A stretch of 64,000 nucleotides of DNA from Devosia sp. 2618 (GTDB lineage: Bacteria > Pseudomonadota > Alphaproteobacteria > Rhizobiales > Devosiaceae). Shown one piece after another: positions 54,230-62,382 of the stretch (within the stretch, counting starts at the first letter, position 1; the number at the start of each line of letters is the position of its first letter). A model generated the notes under the pieces. That model was not told where the DNA came from and did no database searches. It saw only the letters and a list, made by a program, of their open reading frames with translations. The position numbers and the translations under genes are program-made. Location: assembly GCF_040546815.1 (NCBI RefSeq), contig NZ_JBEPOO010000001.1:1178001-1242000 (forward strand), read 5' to 3'.

Positions 54230-55846
54230 ATGACGACACTCTCCAAAGCAAAGAACGGCGATTGGTTCGCTCGCAAGGCGATACCTCCCGATGTGCGAGA
54301 CGCTTATCAGCTCGCCTATGGCGTTCGTCAGGAAGTGCGCTTCCGGCTGGCTGGAACTGTCCCGCAAAATCTGGCCAAGGCCGAGTTTGGCGCATGGGTC
54401 TCAGAAGTCGAGTCGCGCATCGGCCTCATGCGATCTGCTCAGTCGGGCGACTCAGTTCAGCTCACTCATCGTCAGGTCCATGTTGTCGTCGGGCGCTGGT
54501 ACGATTGGTTTGTCGCCCAACACGATGCGCTTCCGCTTCCCTTAGAGGTTTGGGACAGCCTCTTTGAGCAATACCAAAGCGCGCTTGAGTCGTTCGGTGG
54601 GCTTACCGCTCACGATGATGACAGCGAGTCGCCGCAATGGCATCGCACGCTCGTTCTAGCCAAGGTCACTGAGATTTCTCGACTACCGTCTTTCTTGGCA
54701 CAGGAAGCTCTGTTGCTGGACAGCGTCAGTCACGCCGCTCTTCTGGATGCCTTACAGCCCCATCTAGTTGCTGCCATGTCGTTCATGAGGCGGCAGGCAG
54801 GGGGAGACTTTTCTCCAGACAGCCACCGCACCACGTTGCCCAATGCAGGGCCTGTTGCGCCGAGCAATGTCAAACTCGCTGGCATGAATGCTTGGGGCGC
54901 GTTTGAGGCATGGGTCGCTGAGCGTAAGCCTGCAGCAGCGACCGTCAATCGGTGGCGTGGCGTTCTGGAGCATCTCAACAAGCATCTCGATGGCCGTGAC
55001 GTTGCGCTGGTGACCGATGAAGACGCGGTCGCGTGGAAGGACAAGTTGGTAACGGGTGCTGCCAGTGGCCGCACCATCAACGAAGTCTGGCTCACAGCGG
55101 CCCGTGGAGTGTTCAATTGGGTGAAGACCCAGAAGAAGATTTCCAGCAATCCCTTCGACGGCATCAAGGTTGCGGTGGCGAAGTCTGGTCCGACCAAGAC
55201 CGAGTTCACTGATGACGATGCCAAAGCCATCCTTACCGCTACACTGGTCCCCCTCAGCGCCAGAACGTCACCATACTTCGCTGCGGCGGTGCGGTGGGTG
55301 CCATGGCTTTGCGCGTACACCGGGGCTAGGGCGGGGGAGATGACGCAGCTTCGCCGTGAGGACGTTGAGAAGCACCGAGACGGTTTCTGGACGCTCCGAA
55401 TTAGCCCTGAGGCAGGCACGGTGAAGGGCGCTGTGACCCGTACAGTCGTTCTGCATGACCATCTGGTAGAGCAGGGGTTTGTGGACTTCGTCACCCGTGC
55501 GGGCAGGGGACCACTATTCTACGACCCCAAGGCAGGTGGTAGCCGTTCGACCAGCAAGACAGATGACCCGCTGAACCCCGTGCGTCCCATGTATGTGCTG
55601 CTTCGGCAGAAGCTTGCAGAATGGGTCCGTAACCTCGGCGTTACCGATAAGGGCGTGAGTCCGAACCATGCTTGGCGGCATACGTTCAAGCGTCGTGCAG
55701 CTCGTGCCAAGATCGAGCAGCGCATTCGTGACGCGTTCTGTGGTCACAGCGCTGGTCATGTTGGAGCGATCTATGAGCTGCCGACTGTTGAGGATTTGGC
55801 TGAGGCCATAAAGGACCTCCCGCGCTACCCCGTAGACACCCCCTAA
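54230..55846 (+). CDS. Site-specific tyrosine integrase
   Basis: The 538-residue product starts MTTLSKAKNGDWFARKAIPP with an N-terminal arm-binding-like part, a long linker, a SAM-like core-binding domain (about 220-315, MNAWGAFEAWVAERKPAAAT) and a catalytic domain with Arg in TGARAGEM, His-x-x-Arg in HAWRHTF and Tyr in HVGAIYELP. I chose ATG 54230; a GTG four codons earlier is possible. It lies 98 bases after tRNA-Leu, reading away from it, as is usual for an integrase using that tRNA as attachment site. Confidence 0.92.
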   Translation: MTTLSKAKNGDWFARKAIPPDVRDAYQLAYGVRQEVRFRLAGTVPQNLAKAEFGAWVSEVESRIGLMRSAQSGDSVQLTHRQVHVVVGRWYDWFVAQHDALPLPLEVWDSLFEQYQSALESFGGLTAHDDDSESPQWHRTLVLAKVTEISRLPSFLAQEALLLDSVSHAALLDALQPHLVAAMSFMRRQAGGDFSPDSHRTTLPNAGPVAPSNVKLAGMNAWGAFEAWVAERKPAAATVNRWRGVLEHLNKHLDGRDVALVTDEDAVAWKDKLVTGAASGRTINEVWLTAARGVFNWVKTQKKISSNPFDGIKVAVAKSGPTKTEFTDDDAKAILTATLVPLSARTSPYFAAAVRWVPWLCAYTGARAGEMTQLRREDVEKHRDGFWTLRISPEAGTVKGAVTRTVVLHDHLVEQGFVDFVTRAGRGPLFYDPKAGGSRSTSKTDDPLNPVRPMYVLLRQKLAEWVRNLGVTDKGVSPNHAWRHTFKRRAARAKIEQRIRDAFCGHSAGHVGAIYELPTVEDLAEAIKDLPRYPVDTP

Positions 55847-55969
55847 CAGCTCCTTGAACGGCGCATAGGGCGGCTTTGGCGCGGCTGTGGGCATATGCCT
55901 CCACTCCGTTGATACCCGGACTCTGTGCGCCTCTCTGGGGGCTGTTCCTCCACGTCTCCTCAAATCTGA

Positions 55970-55981
55970 GGTGACGTCACC
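55970..55981. promoter_or_regulatory. 12-bp perfect palindrome, possible operator
   Basis: GGTGACGTCACC reads the same on both strands and lies 20 bases before the start of the 101-codon gene. Its position, at or just before the ribosome binding region of a coupled three-gene run, fits an operator. Confidence 0.4.
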
Positions 55982-56001
55982 GCGAAACCACGGGGCATTC
56001 C

Positions 56002-56307
56002 ATGCGCGGTCTATTTTCTTTCGGTCGGGCTCTCATCAACGAAGCCAAGGAGTTTGGCGTGGGCGGGGCGATTGCCAACCTATGGGCAGACGCCTGCGAG
56101 GCTATGTCGGTGCATTTCGCAAACCACCTTGGCGGCTCTGATGTAAGCGGCATCTATGCCCGCGTCCCATTCACCCGCCTGAGCCTGTGGGTTGAACATC
56201 GTGAGGTGTCGGTGGGGCTCGGTCTTGAACGCGGCGCTGGCCAGCTAGAGTTCTTCTTGGGGCGCATCCAAGGCGTTCTTTGCGTTGAACCAGCAGCGGT
56301 ACGGTGA
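56002..56307 (+). CDS. Hypothetical protein coupled to the second integrase
   Basis: The 101-residue product starts MRGLFSFGRALINEAKEFGV. I recognise no family. The N-terminal part is amphipathic; the middle contains VPFTRLSLWVEHREVSVGLG with alternating hydrophobic residues, fitting beta strands. Its stop codon overlaps the GTG of the integrase at 56304 (GTGA), so the two are translationally coupled. Confidence 0.55.
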   Translation: MRGLFSFGRALINEAKEFGVGGAIANLWADACEAMSVHFANHLGGSDVSGIYARVPFTRLSLWVEHREVSVGLGLERGAGQLEFFLGRIQGVLCVEPAAVR

Positions 56308-57380
56308 GCGCTATGGCAATGCAAAAACGTCTTGCCTCGCTCAAGGTGGTCAACCGTGGGGAGGCGTTTCAGGCAACCCTTCAACTCTCGGGTAAGCGCT
56401 ACAGGCGGCAGTTCCCAACCGAGATTGAAGCGCTGCACTGGGGACGACAGGGCCAGCTTTCATTGGCGGCTGGAGATGAGCCAGACAAATCCGCAGGCGC
56501 GGCATCCCGTAGTGGGCAATTCAGGCCAGCGGATTTGGATGAGCTGGTGGAATATCTCGTTGAGCATCGCTGGCGTGGGACCAAAGGCGAGAAGGCGGCG
56601 CTGATCAACGCCCGGCATATCGTTCGCATCATTGGCCCTGCAACGCCTCTGGAGAACGTCACCTCACACGTTGTGAACTTGGCCATCTCCAGACTTCGGG
56701 ACGAAGGCTATCCTGAGGTGACCATCAACAAGAAAGTGTCGCCGCTTCGTGTTGCTATCAAATACGCTCACGAACAAGGCTGGATTGATCGTATCCCCAC
56801 CATGCCCTTCTTCAAGGGTGGCGAGGGGCGTTTGCGCTACTTCACCGCTGCCGAAGAGCAGGCAATGCTGAAGTGGTGCGTCCAGAAGGGACATAACGAG
56901 CTTTGGGACTACATCGCTTTCTCGCTTGATACAGGCATGCGGCAAGGTGAGGTGCTGACGATCAAGAACCGAAACCTGTCCGATGGCCGCATTACAGTGT
57001 GGGGTGCCCAGACCAGCACCGACAACGGCACCAAGGCAGGCAATACACGAACCATACCACTGACTGAGCGGGCGCTTGAAGTCTGCCAAAGGAGAGCGCT
57101 GGACAACCCCGGCTTTCTCTTCCCGCACAACAAGGACGAGATTGGCCGCATGTGGAACAAGATGCGCACAGCGCTTGGGTTTATGGATGACCCCGAGTTC
57201 GTTCCTCATGCGATGCGGCATACGTTCTGCTCACGGCTCGTGATGGCCAAGGTCAATCTTGCAGTGGTCCAGCGTCTGGCCGGTCACCTCCGTATCGAGA
57301 CCACCTGCCGCTACGTGCATCTCGATGACGAAGCTTTGGTGTCAGCCATCGCCACACTTCAAACCCCTGCGGGCCGGTGA
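56304..57380 (+). CDS. Second tyrosine recombinase
   Basis: The 358-residue product has an N-terminal DNA-binding part (YRRQFPTEIEALHWGRQGQL), a core-binding domain (about 75-165) and the catalytic set: Arg in TGMRQGEVL, His-x-x-Arg in HAMRHTFCSR, and LAGHLRIETTCRYVHLD with the Tyr nucleophile in CRYVH. It starts at GTG 56304, overlapping the previous stop, with an ATG three codons later as alternative. It lies between two small unknown genes and overlaps both. It is unlike the first integrase in length and N-terminus, so the island holds two recombinases of different origin. Confidence 0.9.
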   Translation: MSAMAMQKRLASLKVVNRGEAFQATLQLSGKRYRRQFPTEIEALHWGRQGQLSLAAGDEPDKSAGAASRSGQFRPADLDELVEYLVEHRWRGTKGEKAALINARHIVRIIGPATPLENVTSHVVNLAISRLRDEGYPEVTINKKVSPLRVAIKYAHEQGWIDRIPTMPFFKGGEGRLRYFTAAEEQAMLKWCVQKGHNELWDYIAFSLDTGMRQGEVLTIKNRNLSDGRITVWGAQTSTDNGTKAGNTRTIPLTERALEVCQRRALDNPGFLFPHNKDEIGRMWNKMRTALGFMDDPEFVPHAMRHTFCSRLVMAKVNLAVVQRLAGHLRIETTCRYVHLDDEALVSAIATLQTPAGR

Positions 57381-57598
57381 TCGGCATGACTGTTTTCATT
57401 GCGGCGCTTGTCGCGCTCTTGGCGCTGGCTGGGGCAAATCTGGTGATGTGGTTCGTGCTGAGTTTGGCGCGTGGTTCGAGCCCGGCCATCAACGCGCTGG
57501 TGGACTATTCGGCCATCGGTTGGGTCATCAAGGGTATCGGCTGGTTCGGGTGTGCATGGCTGGCGATGAGCGTGTTTCAGGCCATGGGCGGGCTGTGA
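57377..57598 (+). CDS. Small two-helix membrane protein
   Basis: The 73-residue product (GTG 57377, or ATG 57386 giving MTVFIAALVALLALAGANLV) has two hydrophobic segments, about 4-30 and 46-68. The start overlaps the recombinase stop (GTGA). Size and topology resemble holins or small phage membrane proteins, but there is no lysis gene nearby and no signature, so no function is given. Confidence 0.55.
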   Translation: MIGMTVFIAALVALLALAGANLVMWFVLSLARGSSPAINALVDYSAIGWVIKGIGWFGCAWLAMSVFQAMGGL

Positions 57599-57747
57599 TG
57601 GGTAGATTGCGTCGTTAGTTCCAGCGCGAAAAAATGGACGCAATTGGTCAAGATCGAATGCCACTCCCCCTAGCAAACACACAACGCGAAATTGGTACTG
57701 CGGGAGAATTTTGCAGTGCCGCCACATGCCACACTACAGGACCGTCC

Positions 57748-57978
57748 ATGACCACCGCCCTCATCCCTGACGCTGAGAAGTCCACCGAGCAGCGGGCCAT
57801 GGACGCTGCAAAAGAAGAGCTTGAAACGGCTCAAGAAGAGCTTTCCGCGCTCAAGGCACAGCTCCAGCAGATGATGAACCGCAAGGCTGAGATCAAAGCT
57901 GAGCTGGTCAAGCATTCTCGGGACGAGTTGATCGACATGCTGATGGACGCTTACCTCCAGCTTGAGCAGCCCATCTAG
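57748..57978 (+). CDS. Small coiled-coil protein
   Basis: The 76-residue product starts MTTALIPDAEKSTEQRAMDA and forms one long charged helix (ELETAQEELSALKAQLQQMM) with heptad-like Leu/Ala spacing, then a short acidic amphipathic end. I chose ATG 57748 because the residues before it look random. Its place before the virion-like gene could mean a small scaffold or chaperone, which is a guess. A 6-bp inverted repeat (57980-57985/57990-57995) follows it. Confidence 0.5.
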   Translation: MTTALIPDAEKSTEQRAMDAAKEELETAQEELSALKAQLQQMMNRKAEIKAELVKHSRDELIDMLMDAYLQLEQPI

Positions 57979-58157
57979 GCTCATTCCAAAATGAGGTCCC
58001 CGCCGAGCGCTTTGTAGAACAGAATTCTACGAATTGATTTCCACCCACCCTCGGCCCTCGCAACCGAAAAACGGCAATTCTCAGAAAAGCAGTCCAACAG
58101 CCCAACGCTCCGTCAGCGGACGCGTAGCCGCATTCCTATTCACAACAACTATCAACT

Positions 58158-58176
58158 GGAGCGCCCTCAGGGCCTC
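58158..58176 (+). repeat. Leader repeat, copy 1
   Basis: GGAGCGCCCTCAGGGCCTC lies 34 bases before the start of the gp15-like gene and can form a small GCCC/GGGC hairpin. A near-identical copy with one extra G follows the same gene (60751-60770). Confidence 0.55.
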
Positions 58177-58191
58177 CGCAAGGAAACCACT

Positions 58192-60750
58192 ATGACAATC
58201 AATCACGTTAGCGGGCTTCGGCCCATGGGCGACCGCCCTAGCACGGGACGCCGTAACACTGCCCGTGTTCAGGGGCCAACCGCATCGGACATGCGAACAC
58301 CCGGCCTGAAGCCTGTGGCGCGTCCTGTGGACACCTATAGCCGTCCCGAAGCACCGCAGCAGGGTAACTCATTCCTCGACTTTGCCCGCGCTCTTGGCGA
58401 AATCAATCCCGTCATCTCCAGCTTCGTCAATGAAGAGGCTGCACGCCAGCAAAAGGCGGCTGAAGATCGTGCCCTGCGGCGCATCGGCGGCATGTCCTTT
58501 GAAGAGGCCCGCAGCGCAGTGGAGAGCGGCACCATCAGTGAGATGGACAACCCGTGGTTCAAGTCTGCGTTCATGCGCGTGCTGGGCGAGCGGACGGCGT
58601 ACAACACCATCAATACGCTAAGTGAGCAGTACGCCACTGACCCGAACCGGCACGAGATGGACTTCTCCACCTTCGTCCGCGAGAACGCTTCAAACGATCT
58701 TGCGGGGTTCGATGACCCCAGCTTCAGCGCAGGCTATCTCCCGGCCATCAACAACTTCGAGGCCAGCGGGGCAGCCAAGCACACCGACATACGGTCGGCA
58801 CGGGCCATAGAGGAGGCGCAAGCAAATGTCTTCGGCGTGTTCCTCGGGCAGGCCAAGCAGCTCTCCAGCGAGGGTAAAGACCCCAAGGTAATTGCTGGTG
58901 AGCTGTTCGCCCGCTATGGCGGCAACGAAGAGTTCCTGCGGCTAGACCGGAACCAGCAGGACGAGCTGATGTACTCGGTCATCGACACGCTTGCGAGCGA
59001 GGGTGACTGGGAGCTGGTTCAAGCCCTGCTTCAAGAGCCGCGTCAGGATGAGTATGGCAACACCACCACGCTCGGCACCTCAGCGACCCACGCATCGAAA
59101 GTCGCCGGCATTGTCGAGAAGGCCCGTGATCAGCACGGCAAGCTGGCGCTAGAGCAGGACACCACTGCTGTCACCTCACTCTTCTCGATGGCTGAAGCTG
59201 GTAACCTCAGCCAGGAATATCTGGACCAGTGGCGCGAGCAGAACCCAAACATCGTGGACCCAAGCCGTGCCACGCAGCTCATTCTCCAGTCCAACCGCGC
59301 CCAAGCTAAGGCACAGGAGGACATCGCCACTGCCCAGCAGAAGTCGGTATGGCAGCAGGAAGGTGCGCGGGATGTGATGATTGTGGACACGGGCAATCTT
59401 AGTGCCGTCACCAGCGGTACATCTATCTTCAACCGGGACATTGAGATTGCGGATGGGAAGGGAGGAACCACGACCTACACCGCTAAGCAGCAGGATGAAG
59501 CGCTGGCCAAGGGCCTTGTAGAGCTAGTTGAAGCATACTCTAGAGAAGAGGGTGTGACACCGGATTTGGCACTAGACCGCGAGGTAAAGCTCTTCGCTAC
59601 TGCCGGTATCGTCAACGAGCGCTGGTCTCGCACCCTCGCTGGTGGCGTCTCTCAGGCCACACCAGCCAACCTCAAGCAGTTCCTTGAGAGCGGTGACGCC
59701 GTGCTTCCGCCTGCGCTTGCAGACGGCATAAAGCTCTATGAAGAGCTGAGCCTGAAGAGTCCCTTGGTCCTCAGTCAGTATTTCAACAACTCCGACAACC
59801 GAGAGTTCTTTGAGCTGGTTGTGGCAGCGAAGAAGTACGCCAACGCTGAGGATGATTACGCCGCAGTCCGCATGGCGGCTTACGCCCAGCAGCAGGGCAA
59901 GCCGTCCCACCCCATGGCCTCAATGACCTACAAGCAGGCCGAGGCCGCGCTTGCAGAGATCAGGGTTGGTGGCTGGAATGGCATCGGCACCAGTGAACCA
60001 GCCAATGCGGGCATCGCCATGAACTTCATCAACAGGGCCATGGACCTCTATGGCCGTGTCGGTGTGATAGGTGACCCGGCTCAAAAGAGCGCGCTAGAGC
60101 AATTCAAGAACACCCACGTAGACATCAACGGCTTCTATGTGAACGTCGATGGCAAGGACGTGGGGAACCGCGAGCAGTTCGGCCAAGCGGTCGATCTGGT
60201 GTTCAGCGAGATCGTGTCCGACACGGCGCACTACCTCAATGGGCAGAAGATTGAAGCCTCAGACCTTACCCTTGTCCCAACCAGCAATGGCACGGGTGAA
60301 TGGCTTGTGGCTTCAAAGGCGAGCTTCGGGGCCTTCCCGCTGGCTGGCGTTGAGCCTATAAACCTCCAGACGATGGCCGGGGCACTCCAGCGGCAAGCTG
60401 ACATCGACGCAACGGCGATTGAGTATGAGCAGCGCAAGGCCACCTACCTCGCCAACATCAGCGATGCCCAGACCCGCAAGCAGCACATTGATGACCTGTC
60501 CAAGTTCATTGGCGACATCGAGAACTTCGCCACCAGCGATCACCTACAGCGTGCCTATGGTGCGCGATGGGGCAGCGCAAAGCTGGCTGAAGCAGTGTCG
60601 AACCTCCCCGCCAGCATCGCGGCGCGCAAGGCCGAGCTGGAGAAGCTCCGCTATGACGACAGTCTCTATCTCTTGGACACCGTGACCAACGCTGAAGACC
60701 CGTTGCGGACGGCACCGGCCACCCCAAATCCATCCCTCATGAAATTCTAA
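58192..60750 (+). CDS. T7 gp15-like internal virion (ejection) protein
   Basis: The 852-residue product is hydrophilic and mostly helical, with no signal or membrane segment. Its N-terminal third follows the layout of T7 internal virion protein gp15: a Ser/Pro-rich start, SFLDFARALGEINPVISSFV, a charged helix, then MSFEEARSAVESG, NPWFKSAFMRVLGERTAYNT and DFSTFVRENASNDL. T7 gp15 (747 residues) forms part of the tube through which DNA enters the cell. The match is by eye only. The usual partners gp14 and gp16 and all capsid genes are missing nearby. AAGGAAACC lies before the ATG. Confidence 0.5.
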   Translation: MTINHVSGLRPMGDRPSTGRRNTARVQGPTASDMRTPGLKPVARPVDTYSRPEAPQQGNSFLDFARALGEINPVISSFVNEEAARQQKAAEDRALRRIGGMSFEEARSAVESGTISEMDNPWFKSAFMRVLGERTAYNTINTLSEQYATDPNRHEMDFSTFVRENASNDLAGFDDPSFSAGYLPAINNFEASGAAKHTDIRSARAIEEAQANVFGVFLGQAKQLSSEGKDPKVIAGELFARYGGNEEFLRLDRNQQDELMYSVIDTLASEGDWELVQALLQEPRQDEYGNTTTLGTSATHASKVAGIVEKARDQHGKLALEQDTTAVTSLFSMAEAGNLSQEYLDQWREQNPNIVDPSRATQLILQSNRAQAKAQEDIATAQQKSVWQQEGARDVMIVDTGNLSAVTSGTSIFNRDIEIADGKGGTTTYTAKQQDEALAKGLVELVEAYSREEGVTPDLALDREVKLFATAGIVNERWSRTLAGGVSQATPANLKQFLESGDAVLPPALADGIKLYEELSLKSPLVLSQYFNNSDNREFFELVVAAKKYANAEDDYAAVRMAAYAQQQGKPSHPMASMTYKQAEAALAEIRVGGWNGIGTSEPANAGIAMNFINRAMDLYGRVGVIGDPAQKSALEQFKNTHVDINGFYVNVDGKDVGNREQFGQAVDLVFSEIVSDTAHYLNGQKIEASDLTLVPTSNGTGEWLVASKASFGAFPLAGVEPINLQTMAGALQRQADIDATAIEYEQRKATYLANISDAQTRKQHIDDLSKFIGDIENFATSDHLQRAYGARWGSAKLAEAVSNLPASIAARKAELEKLRYDDSLYLLDTVTNAEDPLRTAPATPNPSLMKF

Positions 60751-60770
60751 GGAGCGCCCTCAGGGGCCTC
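60751..60770 (+). repeat. Leader repeat, copy 2
   Basis: GGAGCGCCCTCAGGGGCCTC begins directly after the stop codon of the gp15-like gene and matches the copy before that gene except for one extra G. It lies in the 174-base leader of the RNase HI gene. Confidence 0.55.
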
Positions 60771-60924
60771 ACTTAGGCCAAACCCAACCCTCGCTGCCAC
60801 AGCGCTGCGGGGGACTCTCCTAGCGCCCGCCAAGGGCTTCTTCAGCCAGCTTCAGACAGACCCACCATAGCGCGCATAACGCCCGCCTGCGGCCTGCCTG
60901 TGCCCGTTTATTCAAGGAACTATC

Positions 60925-61470
60925 ATGACCGTAGCCACATCGACACGCACCACCATCGATACCTCTGGGCGTCACTACGTTATCGCCACTGATGGCTCCT
61001 GCAATCCCAACCCCGGCACTGGTGGCTGGGGTGTCGTCATCCAGCTCAGGGAGGGTGATGAAGTCCTTAAGCAGCGGGCTTTGGCTGGGCAGGGCGAAGT
61101 GATGATCAGCACAAACAACAAGATGGAGATGACAGCGCCGATCATGGGACTGGCCAGACTGATAGAGCTGTCCACGCCTGTACTGGTTCTGTGTGACAGC
61201 ACTTACGTCATCAACGGCATCACCACTTGGCTGCCGGGGTGGAAGGCGAACAATTGGAAGCGCAAGGCTGGGCCTGTCGAGAACCAAGACCTTTGGCAGC
61301 GACTAGACACCGCCTGTGATGGCAGAACCATTGAGTGGCGCAAGGTCAAGGGCCATGCGGGTCATAAGCTCAATGAGATGGCCGACATCTTGGCAGGCAA
61401 TGCTTCAGCAGGGAAATACCCGCGCGGCGAACTGTCGGTAAAGAAGCTGCATCCCAACTGGTTCATCTGA
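60925..61470 (+). CDS. Ribonuclease HI, phage type
   Basis: The 181-residue product has the RNase H fold with all catalytic residues: Asp in IATDGSCNPNPGTGGWG, Glu in NNKMEMTAPIMGL, Asp in LCDSTYVI, His in VKGHAGHKLNEMADILA and the last Asp in the same block. It cuts RNA in RNA-DNA hybrids, and phage copies remove replication primers. The first 16 residues and the tail after residue 160 are extensions beyond the E. coli length. A terminator follows. Confidence 0.92.
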   Translation: MTVATSTRTTIDTSGRHYVIATDGSCNPNPGTGGWGVVIQLREGDEVLKQRALAGQGEVMISTNNKMEMTAPIMGLARLIELSTPVLVLCDSTYVINGITTWLPGWKANNWKRKAGPVENQDLWQRLDTACDGRTIEWRKVKGHAGHKLNEMADILAGNASAGKYPRGELSVKKLHPNWFI

Positions 61471-61494
61471 CGCGACAAATCGACCACCACACTT

Positions 61495-61527
61495 GCCTCC
61501 GCCTCAACCAGAGCCGGGGGCTTTTTT
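61495..61527 (+). terminator. Terminator after the RNase HI gene
   Basis: GCCTCCG (61495-61501) pairs with CGGGGGC (61515-61521, one wobble), and CTC/GAG inside extends the stem past a C-C mismatch to a 5-base loop. TTTTTT follows at 61522-61527. Confidence 0.8.
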
Positions 61528-61551
61528 GTATCCAGAAGGACAGAATTGAAC

Positions 61552-62178
61552 ATGGAATATACCGAACAGATTTTAGACCGTCGCACTGGTGAGCTTATCA
61601 CTGTCTCTCACGGTGACTGGGTAATGGTCTCGGACCTAGGAGACCTCTATGGCGTTGGCCGAAAGACCGTCCGGGTCATTCTTCGGGCCATGGACTTCCT
61701 TTACGTCGAAGGTGGCGGCACGCATCAGCGTCACCGACTATCGGTATGGGTGACTGCCAAGGGCTGGGGCAAGAGGGTAGAGCCCCGCTATGGAACGCCG
61801 TTCGATGTCATCAGCCCAGAGGGGCAGGCATGGATTGCAGAGCGGTGGCAGACGACTTCTGACCGGGTAAATGCTGAACGCTCCAAACCGTCTCTCGATG
61901 CTGGGTCGGCTCTTGCCAGGTTTGCTAATGATCGTGACAACTATCGAAGGGTGACGGGTCAGGAGCCAATGACCTTGGCGGAAAAGGTGTCTTGGTTGAT
62001 CGACCACTTTCCATCTCTCTCACAGTCAGAGATGGCGTCCATCTTGATGGTCACACAGCAATTGGTATCGCGGTATGTTAACACCAGAGCAAAACAGCTT
62101 CGGGACTTGAAGGCTGCACGATGTCAGGTGCTTGTGACTAAAGAGCGGGTCGGGCGGGTCTTGCCTGAATGGGCATGA
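61552..62178 (+). CDS. Phage DNA-binding protein with two HTH-like segments
   Basis: The 208-residue product has a helix-turn-helix-like segment near residues 27-48 (VSDLGDLYGVGRKTVRVILR) and a second near 145-180 (FPSLSQSEMASILMVTQQLV). I do not recognise the full family; such proteins often are phage transcription or replication regulators. ATG 61552 follows AGAAGGA by 11 bases; a TTG two codons earlier has a better distance. The repeat-rich segment lies just after it. Confidence 0.65.
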   Translation: MEYTEQILDRRTGELITVSHGDWVMVSDLGDLYGVGRKTVRVILRAMDFLYVEGGGTHQRHRLSVWVTAKGWGKRVEPRYGTPFDVISPEGQAWIAERWQTTSDRVNAERSKPSLDAGSALARFANDRDNYRRVTGQEPMTLAEKVSWLIDHFPSLSQSEMASILMVTQQLVSRYVNTRAKQLRDLKAARCQVLVTKERVGRVLPEWA

Positions 62179-62276
62179 GCGACAGCATGGTTGTCGAGGT
62201 ATATAACCTATGCCCACAACAAGCTGAAAAATGGATTTGGTGACCCTGTCCATATTGGACGAATTGAGGGGAGGCT

Positions 62277-62320
62277 GATTACCCCTCACCCTAGGAGAGA
62301 TTACCCCCCACCCTAGGAGA
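62277..62320. repeat. 22-bp tandem direct repeat with CCTAGG cores
   Basis: Two adjacent 22-bp units (62277-62298 and 62299-62320) differ at one base (T62286 versus C62308). Each ends in ACCCTAGGAGA with the palindrome CCTAGG (62290-62295 and 62312-62317), so the cores are exactly 22 bp, about two helical turns, apart. A GAGGGG (62266-62271) just before can pair with CCCCTC in the first unit. Confidence 0.85.
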
Positions 62321-62382
62321 GCTGCGTCTAAGGCTATGCTTATAGAGGATACAAACAGGATGTGTTTTAGGATACGTATTAC

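Noticed and set aside
57377..57598. Calling the two-helix membrane protein a holin
   Set aside because: Only size and topology fit; there is no endolysin or spanin gene nearby, so the name would be unsupported.
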